Position numbers and translations under genes: made by a program. Under the pieces are notes generated by a model that saw nothing but the letters and a program-made list of their open reading frames with translations, ran no database searches and was not told where the DNA came from. DNA of 64,000 bases from Caenorhabditis remanei (lineage: Eukaryota > Nematoda > Chromadorea > Rhabditida > Rhabditidae), in contig NC_071332.1 in NCBI RefSeq assembly GCF_010183535.1, forward strand, positions 20,522,001 to 20,586,000, given 5' to 3'. Shown here in pieces: positions 35,584 through 48,000 of the stretch. How positions within the stretch are numbered: position 1 is the stretch's first letter; every line of letters begins with the position of its first letter.

Positions 35584-37422
35584 TCAGGCATCAACTATGA
35601 ACTCGGGATGAGAAAATTCAATAGTCCAAATATCGAAGACGTCGGCAATATGTTGACGTTGCCGCGTTTCTAGGATAGCCTTCTGGAAAAGTTAAAACTC
35701 ATTCCGATCCGTAAAAAAATTTAAAAACTCACATTAATCCTATTATTGATTTTGATGAGTTTGGCCACCCTCCCAGCATAGTTGTGCATTTTCAACTGTT
35801 TCCCGTAGTAGCTATGCAAATCATCAGCTAATAAACTCATCACTTTTTCAGAGAATTCTAGAATCTCTCCTTGAAATCGTTGTCCGGCATACTGTAGACA
35901 CAATTGGCATAACATATAGGATAACTCCACATCATTGGGTCTAAGAGCCACCATCTCATCCAATAGTTGGTAGAGGTAACTGTCATAATTGGTTTCCAGG
36001 AAACTGAAAAACTTCGCGATTAGGGCAGAGGAATTTTTCGTTGCTTCGTTCATCTAATCTAAAAATTAGAGAAAAATAGCAAATATGAAAAAACTTTTCG
36101 AAAATTGTCGATCGTAAATTGTAGCATAACTCGGTAGAATTTAGTTTAAAACTGAAAATTCTTAAATTTCTGGAATTAGCTCATTGAGACGCGTCGAATG
36201 AGTATAAACATGCCTAGGTTTGGTGCATTTTCGAGGTCTATGCGCCTTTAAACTAGATTACTGTAGTTTTCGTGTCGAGACCCAACTTTCTTCAAACCTA
36301 GTCATGTTTATACTCATTCGACGCGTCTCAATGAGCTAATTTCAGAAATTTAAGAATTTTCAGTTTCAGACGGAATCCAATATAATTAACTCACTATCGA
36401 ATCTGCTCATTACTGTAGTTTGTACACCAGCTCACATCGATATTCATCTCATTTAAATCCCACAATCCAAACTGCGCATTATCAAACCCGTTTATTCTAC
36501 CCATCGCTGAAACGGAAAGCTTCTGAAGACGTGACCACACATGCCAGATTCCTTGCATTAGGAGCAGCTGGAAATATTTTTCTAAAATATCTCCAAAAGT
36601 TTTCCTACCTTATTATCCCCGCTTAGCATCTGAATTTCATCCAAATAGGTAAACCACTTGCAAGTTTTCAAAAATTCCGCTTCAAAAGAAGACATCATGT
36701 CGGTCGTTTCGAATTTCTCTACAAGAGCGGAGGAGGGGTTTTGGAATTGTTGGAGTCCTTGAGCTAGTTTGACCAGACGGTTTTTAGAGAAGAGCGGGGA
36801 TTCACTGCCCTAAAAACCATAACCATTACTATTGGACATCCGGACAGACAGACCTTACCATTGCAAAAACGCGCGCCGCCATCTCTATAAGAGGCATACA
36901 ATCTATCACTTTCTTCCCGGAAACTGAGATTTCTGGGTCGCAGTTTAATACGAAAAACGGGCGGCCCACGAATTGTTCGAATGACTGTAACATAACACAT
37001 TTCGAAATATAAAAAATATCATATCTCACCCTATAAAAATCCTTTTTATCCTTCCTAACAATGATCTGGTCTCGGTAGAATTGGAATTCTGGAAACTTCT
37101 GTTGATAAAATTTCAGAGGATAAAAACTGACTCTCAGTACTCATCCCGACTTCATAGCACTTTTGGAGTCGGCATTTTTTGCAGCTCAACAAATAAGTTG
37201 AGTGGATTCCGCATTTTTTGATAGAGGTACGGTGAGCGGCACGTCTGGAAAACGTTAAGAGTCGCTACGCAGTTAAAACAGTTTTTTTTCCACAGACCTA
37301 AAGAAAGCAGCACATGCTCGACATGTGAACGCACCAAAGTTCATTCCCTTGGCTGGTAGATCACAGACAACGCAATTGTTGGGGGTGGCGGAGCTTGTGG
37401 AGCTAGATGACTCGATTTCCAT
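35584..37422 (-). CDS. Nuclear hormone receptor C (nematode-specific family)
   Basis: Nuclear receptor of 388 residues from eight compact exons (descending) 37422-37298, 37244-37132, 37088-37030, 36984-36859, 36809-36609, 36567-36395, 36003-35733 and 35682-35584. Zinc finger 1: CVVCDLPAKG, CRACAAFFR; finger 2: CGIHSTYLLSC, CKKCRLQKCYEVGM. Ligand-binding domain: IWHVWSRLQKLSVSAMGR, CLQYAGQRFQGEILEF, IADVFDIWTIEFSHPEF. Exon 6 is 27 nt shorter than in A and B. Stretches of exon 7 are identical to receptor B at the DNA level, so B and C duplicated recently or exchanged sequence. It is divergently arranged with receptor D. Intron 6 is mostly one foldback element. Confidence 0.93.
36148..36366. repeat. 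Long foldback repeat in receptor C intron 6
   Basis: Arms of about 85-100 bp beginning AAACTGAAAATTCTTAAATT and ending in its exact inverse, enclosing TCGAATGAGTATAAACATG and the family core GCGCCTTTAAAC. Related to the GGTTCGAATGAGTATA family. Confidence 0.85.
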
Positions 37423-38516
37423 TTCTGGAATTTAATTTTTATATGAAAAAAACAAGAAAAAAAAACGGCTGAGAAAAAGATTGAAATCGATGAAAAATTG
37501 TAAAAAGAACTGAGAGAAAATGAGAGAGAGAGAGAGAGTGCGCAGAGAAAAAAACAAATCATACGGAAAGAGAAGAGGAGAAGATAGGAGAGACACAGAG
37601 AGAAAGGACATCCGGACTCACAGACAGACAGACACACAGGCGGAAAGACATAGAAAGGTAGAACAAACGATAGACAAAAACCCATCGCATCTGAACTGAA
37701 TGTCCAAGTGACTCAGATACTGGACACTGGACATCCGGACTCACAGACAGACAGAAATTCGGAATGATAGAATTACAGATTGGCAGAATTCCAGTCTCCA
37801 AGACATCCGGACTCACAGACAGACAGACAGATATAATGACAAACATTATCAAACATCTGGACATTTGGACTGATCGACACACAGACAGACACACATTTCG
37901 CATTGAAACTCCAGGACAAAATGGCTGGGGCGCCTTCGGCGCGCCTTGACTGTGGTTTCGTTGCTAAATACATAGAATATCCATTGTCTTGTAGCATTGG
38001 AGGATGAAAATATGAAGTTTTTCGAAATATTTTTTTCGAATTTTTGACGATGTTTTTAAGTATCGATAAAACGCAAGAGTACATAGGATTTTTGGTTATT
38101 TTTGATAAAATTTTCGAAATATTTTGTGAAAAATTGTGCACATTTTTGACTCCTGGTCGACCGGACCGGGCCGAGATTTTTCAGGTCTGGTGGAGGACAC
38201 ACAGACACGCAGACAGACATTTTTTCTCCGATGATCTCTGGTATCAAGGTACATTATAGTCTCCGCCTCCTTCTTCTCTTTTTCTTTCTCTTCAAATCAT
38301 TCTCCACTACGAAGTACACATTTGCCCCCTTCTCTTGTAACCCTATCTCTATTTTCTCTGTGTCTCTATGATTCGTGTACTATCTCTTTCTTGTTTGCTG
38401 TTGGTCTTTGAAGGAGGTCTAACACTCTATTACTCTCTTCTTTTTTCGATTAAAAACGCGTCTTTAACATGATTTTTGATGAAAAATTGATTTTTCTTTA
38501 TAAATTTTTGTTTCAG
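37423..38516. other. Divergent promoter region between receptors C and D
   Basis: 1.1 kb shared upstream region of two oppositely oriented receptor genes. Filled with GACATCCGGACTCACAGACA-type repeats (37600-37890, 38195-38222), a GA run (37520-37540) and AT-rich DNA. No defined promoter element recognised. Confidence 0.6.
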
Positions 38517-41237
38517 ATGCTCCTCCCTACTACGTCCTCATCCTCTCCTGAATCCTCCATCTGCTCAACTTCATCCTTTGAATCTTCCATCAAATTATGC
38601 GCTGTCTGTGATCTACCAGCCAAAGGAAAACACTTCGGAGTCTATAGCTGTCGAGCGTGTGCTGCCTTTTTTCGGTTTCACTTGAAATTCCAATAATTTT
38701 TCCAATAATATATTTCCAGACGAGCGTCCACCCAAACCGATGGAATCCGTGTGTGCAAGAAGAACAATAACTGCAAATTATTCAATGGGAATGGATGGTT
38801 TCAATGTAAAAAGTGTCGGTTGGACAAGTGTTATAAAGTGGGAATGAGTGTGCAGAGTGAGTTTTGGGTCACAAAAAGACATCCGGACTCACAGACAGAC
38901 AGACAGACATTCCGCTTTGAAACTCCAGAATCAATGACTCGATGAAATTTCAAAATTTGCAGATTTCCAATTCGATAGAGATCTGATAAGGACAAAAGTT
39001 CAAGTGATGGAGAGAAATATGCCAGCGGTGAGTCGAAAAATTCCGAAAATACCAAAAAATGCACAAAAAACCCCAAAAAACCAGAAAATACCCAAAAAAA
39101 TGTCAAAAACGCGAAAATTGCTAAAAACGCCAAAAAATCTCAAAAAATGCCCAAAAATGCCTAGAAAATGCCTAACAATAGCCAAAAAATGCACAAAAAT
39201 GCCAGAAATACCCGAAAAAGTTACAGTGACAAAGTTACAGTGACAAAGTTACAGTGACCAAATTACTGTACCAAAAACGGTTTGTTTTAAAATGGTTGAT
39301 CCCAGCTGAAAATGCAATAGATATACGAAAAAAGCACAAAAATGCCAATTTTTGACACTGACTAGAATACAATGACAAAGTTACAATGACAATTTTCCAG
39401 ACAATCGAAGAATTCATTGGACGTCCCCACTTTGTCATTTCCTGCGCTCCAAATATGCTGAAAATGAACCCCTACGAGAAGATAATTGACTGCAATGAAT
39501 TTGTAGGGAAAGGAAAGAATATATTGTTTGGGGTGAGTTTTTTCAGTCTTTTCAAATTGACGAAAATGTCCAAAAATGCCAAAAAATGCCCGAAAAACAG
39601 CCCAGAAATGCCAACGTTTCAGGGCTCCGAGTCCCCCTTCCACTTCTCCAACACTCTCCAAAAAATGGCACTGGCACGACGGAGAATGGAGGGGCGACAC
39701 AACACCACGGTGAAAGTGATCACCACTTATGGGGAAGCTGAAACTATGGCATTCTGGGAGAATGACTTTTTAAGAGCTGCCAAATGGTTCACCTATTTTG
39801 ATGAGTTTCAGAGATTGGAGCAAGGGGAGCAGGTAATTTTAACTTTTGGGACAGATTGTCAGAATTACAATCTCCAAGACATCAGGACTGCCAGAAATTT
39901 AGACAGACAGGCACAAAACCATTGAATACATGCAAAATCTCAACCACTGGACATCCGGTCCTACAGACACACAAGCAGATATAATGACATTATAACATGA
40001 TCAAAGACATCTGAACATTCGGACCGAACGACACACAGACATTCAGCCTTAAAACTCCTGAACCAATCGCTGTCAAGTAATCCATTTTTTATTTACAGCT
40101 AAAAATCCTGGCCTCTGTCTGGCATGTGTGGAGTAGACTTGATAAGCTGGCCATCACTGCGATGGGTCGACGGAAGAAGCTGTGTGGAGACTTTGTAATG
40201 TTTAGCCATGGGGATGAGTACTCTGTGATGGATATGAAGAATATGGAGATCGATTTGACATGGTGTGCGAGGTTGACGAATCAACAGATGAAGTTGTAAG
40301 TTTTACTTCTAGATGGCAGGCATACAGTAACCTTTTATAGTTTCTACGACACATCTGAAACCAACATAACCTACAAATACGCCCAGGAGATGATGGACTT
40401 GAATCCAGATGACGTGGAGCTGTCCTTCATGCTTGCGGAGCTAGTACTTACTCATGCCGGGCATAGACTCAAAGGAGAAACTCAAGAGATTTGTGAGAAT
40501 TTATTGGAGCGGCTGGCTAACAACCTTCATGAGTATTATGTGAATGAGAAGGAGACACCGAGATATTCTGGGAGGCTCGCGCAGATTTTGAAGCTGAATC
40601 GGAAGTTGAGGGTGGGTTTTTTTGGAATTTGTATCCTCATAAGGGTTTGAAGCTCTTGATTTGCACAATTTGATTATGTTGTTCTTAAAAATCTTACTTA
40701 GAAAACAGTGGAATTCAAAAAATCTAAATTTTATAAATTATTTAACAAAAACCATCGATTATTCCGACAAGGGAAGTACACGACGGACCGAGTTGAAATT
40801 TTCTCTATAAATTTGACCATAGGTAATTTTGACCTTGAATATTCCAAATCTGCAAGAAAAATCTGCAAAATGGTCTCGTATCTCGTGGTAAAAAGCTTAA
40901 ACCAAAGGAAAAGTTTGATGGCTCATAACTTGGTACACGGGACCATTTTGCAGATTTTTCTTGCAATTCAGAGTTGAAATTACCTGGGGGTCGATCTGTC
41001 GTGTACTTCCCTTGTGAGACAAACTTCCTAATTTTTTTCTCTAATTTAATTTGTTTTTTTACCTCAAAATTATCAAATGTTTTTAATATTTAATATCATA
41101 TCAATATTTAATTCAACTAACTTTTTCATCATTTCCAGGAAGAAATAATGCAAATTCGATCGAAACTGCAACTTGCCAAAGTGTTCGATGTGCACACAGT
41201 GGAGTTTTCTCATATGGAGTTTTTTGAGGACTTGTGA
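38517..41237 (+). CDS. Nuclear hormone receptor D (nematode-specific family)
   Basis: Nuclear receptor of 422 residues. Exons 38517-38674, 38720-38856, 38963-39027, 39401-39532, 39623-39832, 40099-40295, 40341-40611 and 41139-41237. Zinc finger 1: CAVCDLPAKGKHFGVYSC, CRACAAFFR; finger 2: CKKNNNC, CKKCRLDKCYKVGM. Linker NFQFDRDLIR; ligand-binding domain with VWHVWSRLDKLAITAMGRRK and a last exon ending SHMEFFEDL. The Ser-rich N-terminus (about 30 residues) is longer than in B and C. The ATG lies two bases after TTTGTTTCAG. AATAAA at 41270-41275. The only plus-strand member of the cluster; its eight-exon plan matches the others. Intron 7 carries an inverted-repeat element. Confidence 0.93.
40768..41014. 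mobile_element. Inverted-repeat element in receptor D intron 7
   Basis: 247 bp bounded by CAAGGGAAGTACACGAC and its exact inverse GTCGTGTACTTCCCTTG; the arms continue to pair with gaps almost to the centre. Ends CAAGGGAA resemble those of the 1-kb element at 47049. Flanking CGA/TGA gives no clear target duplication. Confidence 0.75.
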
Positions 41238-41871
41238 ATGTATTTATGTTATGAGCTCAGGAAAAGTACAATAAATTGTTATATTATGAGGCTCAGGACA
41301 GTGTTATGCTGGATTACAGAAGGCAAGGTTTGTCATGATGTTCTCAGTGATTCTCAAAGTCATCTGGACATTCGGACAGAACGACACACAGACAGACAGA
41401 CATTCCGCTTTGAAACTCTAGAACCAATGGCTAATGGTCCCCTTAACTCGCCGAATCCTCCTCAATACACTCCACCCCATTGATCACAATCTAACACACA
41501 TTCGCTGAACATAAAATGGGAAGAATTCGGGGGAGAAGCCTCCATCTATTCGCCTAAATATGTACCACGTGTGGGTGAAAACAGGGAGAACACAAAGATG
41601 AGGAACAAATTGGATGAATGAGGCAGATACGCATTTCATTTGACTGTTCAAGTTGTAACTTTGGGTGTAATGAATACAGAAAGGAGGACGGATTTGCATA
41701 TTTAAGAGAATTTGAGATGAAAGTTCAAGCAAGAGACACCAACTTTTTTTGGTTGAGATTGTTGGTGGTTACATGGAGTTTTTAGTGGAAAATGACAAAA
41801 AGAGTGTCATAATGCCACCGATTATTCTAGGACACCAATTTTTGTAGAGTATGTAGGTTAGAGGTGGAGCT

Positions 41872-42053
41872 TCACTTTTGTAGTTGACAACTTTTTTGTA
41901 CGGACAATCCCTAGCAAGTTACATGACAAAGTAATATCTCCCTCAAATCGTCCTATTTCAATGTAAAATAGTGCGATTTTTGTCTTAAAATGACCATAAC
42001 TCTCTAGGGAGTGTCCGTTCAAAAAAGTTGTCAACTACAAAAATGAAGCTCCC
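41872..42053. repeat. Foldback repeat, TTGTAGTTGACAAC family
   Basis: Arms GGAGCTTCACTTTTGTAGTT, GACAACTTTTTTGTACGGAC pair with the inverse ending GTTGTCAACTACAAAAATG. Related foldbacks at 51705-51956 and 53843-54232 and a half element near 52640-52705. Confidence 0.75.
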
Positions 42054-43177
42054 TCTTTGTTCTGAATGGTTTATATATAACTTGGTTTGTGGGACATACC
42101 GTAACACCCTCTGGTCATTTTCAACTGAAAAAGGCCAAATTGTATGTCTTGTACTGTAGCTATACCGATTTGAAGGTAAAACTTTCGGAATCTTTAACTA
42201 AAAGGAATTTACGCATCAAGAGACAGTCAGGAATGCTGTGACGCAAACTGACCTCTTACCAATTCTCAAATCAGTTCAGAATGTTTCTGATCCTTGAAAT
42301 TAGTGGGAAACGATGACTCAAAACTCATCAAACACAAACAAAAACACTCCGTCACTCCAATTGGCCATTCTGATTCGTGTCGTATTTCCCTTGTTTCCTC
42401 CTCTTACTCTCACGTGACGTTTCTCTTTTCTTCCTTGCTGATCTTTCTTCAAACCGTTTTTCTCTTTCGTCCATCACCCCGGCTTCTCTTATTCAGCGAA
42501 TGTTCCGTTAGTCCCATCTCTCCAATATATCGCAGATAAAACTATGTATATAAATAGGAGGGGGATACTGTGGAATTTCTCATTTTGCAAGTTGGTCGAA
42601 TACATTTTCTCATAGAATGACCATTTTTTTTCAAATAGAAAGATAAGGTTATACGAAAAGATAGCTTTGATCCTTCTCAGGGTTTTTTTTGGTTTTTCTC
42701 TTTCCTTCGCCTATTGATGTCCAAAGTTGTCTTGAATCCTGGTTAGAGATAGGTACTCGAATTCAATTCATCTAGATTCAGAATTATGAAAAGCTTGCCT
42801 AGTTCTCGCCCTTCGTCTGCTCTGTTCTTGTCTTTAAAATCTTGGCTAAAATGTTTGTACCTGAAATATGGCTGGAATTTGACTAACCCAAAAAATCTCA
42901 GCTTCACCAAAATTCTCTAGCTTATTTCTGGTTTTTGCTCAGAATTGTTTGCAATTGCCTAGAATCCCGGCCGGACTTGCAGGTTATTCTTTTTGCACCT
43001 AAATTTGATTTTTCCATTTCCAGGTTCCAGGCTTTAACCATGCTAACAGATTTTTGCCTGTTTTTTGTCCAAACGGAATATCATCTATCTGCATTTGAAA
43101 ATTTGATTTACTTCAGTCATATTAGACCTCAAATCCTAGAAGAATGCCTCAAATTTTCAGCCGGGATGTCTCTGCAT

Positions 43178-43372
43178 CAAGGCTGTCGCACGGCCGGCCG
43201 CGGCCGGCCGCGGCCCTCGGCTTTCAGGGCCGTCGCGGCCGCGGATTAACCAAATGGGCTGAATTTTTGCATATCGACTAATCTTTTGGTCCTCTACAAG
43301 GCCGCCTGAAGAAGCGAAAATTTTCCATGGCTGGGAACTGAGATATAAAATCGCCCCTTTTTGACAGCCTTG
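43178..43372. mobile_element. Small GC-rich hAT-like MITE with 8-bp target duplication
   Basis: 195-bp element with ends CAAGGCTGTC and GACAGCCTTG and an exact 8-bp flanking repeat CTCTGCAT (43170-43177 and 43373-43380). The left part is a run of CGGCCGGCCGCGGCC palindromes. No coding capacity. Ends CA..TG and the duplication length resemble the element at 11805. Confidence 0.85.
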
Positions 43373-45058
43373 CTCTGCATCCAAATTAACCAGTTTACCA
43401 AATAAACCACTATTGATGAATCCAGAGATCTCAAATCCATTCTGATTCAAATGAGATCATTTTGTGTTTTAACCGACCGTCTAGCCTAACAAACAACAAG
43501 AGGTCACTTTTTCTAATATACCAACTTGAGAAGATAACGATCTAAAACAAAAGAACACGGCTGTCTATCGGCCAGGTCCGAAATATGCACTTTTTTACTA
43601 TTACTACGTTGCAAATGATTTTTTTCCCCAACACTGTGTTCTGGTCTCTCTAGATTTAGAATCACTGCAGTCGTTTCCTCGATGTTGTTGCACTTTACCT
43701 GACGAATTCGAATTCGCCCAAAAATTTAATATGAGACAAACAATGTATTACTTATTGTTATGGTGTCTCCCCAATTCACACTTAACCTTGAAATCTCTCA
43801 CGCCTATTAATTATGCATCTTCCCTTCCTTCCGCACTTTATTTGTACTCATCTCCCCACTATCTGTCTGTCGGTTTGTCCTAGGGGGGTCCAAAAGAGGG
43901 CGGAGCCTAGGAAACTAATTGTCATTGTCTCAGAATCATCGAATCTTCCAGAACAATTCAATCTTTCTTGTTCTTCTGTTTGTTGTGTTAAAACTATTGA
44001 CATCATCATAATGAACAATAGAGGAGTGACCACAATAACTGTTTCGTCTTGTTTTCTCTTATTTAGGTGAGGAGAGGAACAACTTGTGATTTCATTTAGT
44101 GAGAGACATTTCTTGTACCTAGTGTAGTTTTTGTGGAGGAGGGTTCTGCTTTAATACATTCAAAATTAAAAAAAAAGTTTTTGAATTGAATTTAGGCTTG
44201 TTTATGTTGAATTTTTGACCTTAAATCGAAAAAACTCAAAGGTTTTTTGGTGTTTTGAGATTGAAATTCATAATTTAGATTAAAACTACGAATCAGGCTA
44301 AAATACCTTGTTATCAGTCAAAAATTAATGAATTTTAGCCAAGATTGGTCATTGGATTTGGTCAGTGTACTTTGTCAGTGTACTTTGTCAGTGTAAGCTT
44401 TCCTGGCCTCAAATGCTCATTCAAGTTGAAAAATCTGATTTTTAGCTAAAACTATGAATCTCAGACCTACTTTCCTACTTTCTTCGGCTCAAATGCTTTA
44501 TTTCATGCTGAAATTGGAATTTTTTGTGGCAAAACTTTACAATTTTTTATTAGAACCTGAATATAGGATTTCCAATTAAAACTAGTTCTTTTCTGAGCTC
44601 GGTGGCATATTTCATTCTGGAATTCAGACTTTCCTAGACTAAAATCACACAATTCTCCGTTAAAATCTAGGCTCATCCAGATAGATTTTCAATTTTTAAT
44701 TGCTAAATCAAAAGATTTTTGGACCAAACTCTGCTAGACCAGAAATCTATTCAAATTTTTTAAATCCCAAATTCCTTTTTTCCTGATCTCTTATAACTAT
44801 AGCCTACATCCCCTCCTCATCATCATCATCTCATCACCTTCCTGCAACGTGACTGTGTGTTCTATTTTGTGTCCTTATCATAGCGTCCCGCCCCCTCCTC
44901 CTTTTCCGTTAAAATGTATCTTTTGAAGATCAGAGAAATCATTTGGGAGGACGGACTGTTTTATTGGAGTGCAGGTTGATTTCTTGGTCTTGCCTAATTC
45001 TTGCCGATTTTTTTTTGAAATTTTGACCGCTCACTTTTTTATCTTTCCAGACCTAACC

Positions 45059-48000
45059 ATGCGGCTACCCACCGCCAAATATGAAGTCCACATGCGGAAA
45101 TTCTTCTACAAAGTTGGATTTTTCATTGGTACACACCCCAGAAAATGTATTGCTGCTCTACTGATGGTCACCGCGTTCTCATGTTTGGGATTTTTGAGGT
45201 TTCATCAGGTAAGTGGGGTATGGGACAAGAATCTGGGTAAGCAAAGGCAGTGTGGGATATCAAAATGTTAGAAATTTACTCACTAGTTCAAAATTATCAA
45301 AGACTTTTCTAAAAAAACTTCTTACTGTAAAAATAAAGATACACTAACAAAGTACACTGACCGAATACAATGACAAACTTTGGGTACTGTAGACTTATGA
45401 TTGTACCAAAATCAACTTTTCCAACTAAAAACGCCGTCAAAACACAGTATTTCCCTTTAAAAACCGTTGAGAAACTCATTTTCTTTTTGTCAATCTCAAA
45501 TTTCCTGATTTCAAGGGTAAAACTTGCTATTTTTCGAGTTTTAGCCAAAAATTTCATACTCTCTAGTAGACAAAAAATGTCTGATTTCTGGTTTTTGATT
45601 TCCCATAGAAAATAGATACAACTCAACGAACTACTAAAATGTTTTTTTCCAGAATGACATCATTTACAAAATTTTTCTTATTTTTTGCATGTATCCAATC
45701 CCCCCTTCTTTCAGATCAACAACGCTCGTGTCACATTCACCGCTCATGACTCGCCCAGCCATCGTGAGGGATCCATGTTTTTTGAATTCCTGCGACAAAA
45801 TGGTACACTTCACATGATTGAGGTATATACAGACTACAATAACTACACTACACAAGTTGTAAAATAAGAAAAGGACAGCAAAGAGGGGGGTGGGGGGGAA
45901 CTTGTTTTTGGAGATTGATAGTGGGACGGAGGGGAGAAAAAAAAGGTGTTAGATAGAATAGTCGGGAAGGTGTCGGGGGAGATACTGTAGGTGTGCAATT
46001 ACTGTTAAAAAAAGTTACACTGACAAAGTACACTGACAAAATACAATGACCAAATACACTGACAAACTTTGGGTACTGTAGACTTATGAGTACTGTAAAT
46101 TATGCCAAAACTAGGAATCCACACCTTTAAATTGAAGACACTAAGAGTACAGTACTCCAGTGGTACAGTAACCCAGGATATAGGATCCGTGGGAAGGGAC
46201 TGATGTTTCAGAAATCTTTAAGGTACCGTAACTCGATAGGTTTTGGGTTGTTTTTTATGATTTTTTGGATAAAAATGTGAGATTTTTAAGGCTTTGAGGG
46301 TAAATACTGTAAACTGAAAGAGAGTACTGTAATCCAGTGGTACAGTAATCCCGAAATATAGAATCCAGGGGAAGTGACTGATATGTAAGAAATATTTAAT
46401 CTACCGTAACTCAGCGGGGGTTCGACCAGATTCGATGATTTTTGAACGAAAAAATAAGGAGTTTTCACATTTTTAGGTTTTGAGATGACACTTTTGAAGT
46501 TTTCAGCTGTAAGACTACAGTACTCCCCTTCCCTTCTCTTTCCAAGATCTCTGATTCTTCTGACGTCAAAATCCCCCTTCTACCATCAGATATCCGCCTA
46601 ATTCAGTGATTCACTTGGTATAGTTACACAGTGATCTGTTAATGTTGTTAGTGGTCAAACGGAGGAGAAGAAGAAATTGTACTTGGTGTGTGTCTGATCA
46701 CTTTTGTGTTTTCTTGTGTCCCCAAGTGATATCATGATATCAAAGACTAGGAAGGGATTTGTAGTTTATAGGGAACATGTTATATGAAATCAGATATATC
46801 GTGGCTAACTGAGAGGTACTGTAGGTGAAATTACTGTAAAAAACAAAGTTACACTGACAAAGTACACTGACAACTTTGGGTACTGTACATAGGTTTGAGG
46901 ATACTGTAGAATTATGAACAACAGTAGCTGAAGGTGCGAATACTGTAATCGGTTACTGTAGATACTGTAAGAATCGAAGGTACTGCAGGTGAATAAAGTT
47001 ACACTGACAAAGTACACTGACCAACTCAAACTACATATTTCACCCTAACAAGGGAACCTTTTTCATACACGGGTTGAGAATTTGCTGAAACTTGGCACAC
47101 GTATACTTTCGACTATGCTCAATTTAATGGCGTTGTCAGAATTTGCAGAGTTATGCTAATTGGCTAGAAAACTCGATCTGAAAATTCTGGAAATCCACGC
47201 CTCATTTTGTCCGCGTGGCATCCCTCTCTTGATTCTCCTTTTCACAATACAAAAAGCAACGAAAATGGCGCAGTGGTAGTGAGGGGGTGTGGTATTGGGA
47301 AGGTGGTGGGTACGGTTCCTCTCCCCCGACATTCTTTTTTTGCATTTTTGAATTTGAATTTTAAAGAGCTTCTGATTGGCTTAAAATACACTTTTTGGAT
47401 TTTGAATCATCGAAAATTGATGATTGTGTATTCAGGAAGCAGTTATGACGAAAAACGAAACACTTTTTTTTTGAGAATTTTTCGCTTCCGACCATCAAGA
47501 GGTGGACTAGGTAAAAAAATACTTTGAAATAAAATTTTTGAAAATACATCATTTGAACAAATCAGAAGAAAAATAGTTTCATTTTTGAAAAAAACTACTT
47601 TGCCCACCTCTTGATGGTCGGAAGCGAAAAATTCTCAAAAAAAAAGTGTTTCGTTTTTCGTCATAACTGCTTCCTGAATACACAATCATCAATTTTCGAT
47701 GATTCAAAATCCAAAAAGTGTATTTTAAGCCAATCAGAAGCTCTTTAAAATTCAAATTCAAAAATGCAAAAAAAGAATGTCGGGGGAGAGGAACCGTACC
47801 CACCACCTTCCCAATACCACACCCCCTCACTACCACTGCGCCATTTTCGTTGCTTTTTGTATTGTGAAAAGGAGAATCAAGAGAGGGATGCCACGCGGAC
47901 AAAATGAGGCGTGGATTTCCAGAATTTTCAGATCGAGTTTTCTAGCCAATTAGCATAACTCTGCAAATTCTGACAACGCCATTAAATTGAGCATAGTCGA

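Larger units (their letters stand above)
41238..45058. other. Intergenic region upstream of ptr-22
   Basis: 3.8 kb without a convincing gene. Contains ACAGACAGACA repeats near 41385, a foldback at 41872-42053, the transposon-like element at 43178-43372, and AT-rich DNA. The final TATCTTTCCAG at 45040-45050 is a probable trans-splice acceptor for ptr-22. Confidence 0.6.

Noticed and set aside
41484..41732. 82-codon minus-strand ORF after receptor D
   Set aside because: No homologue, no splice acceptor before the start, and composition like the surrounding non-coding DNA.
47207..47902. Identical 106/107-codon ORFs on both strands, resembling a duplicated gene
   Set aside because: They are the two arms of the palindromic element at 47049-48060 read in opposite directions; no domain, no splice or start context.
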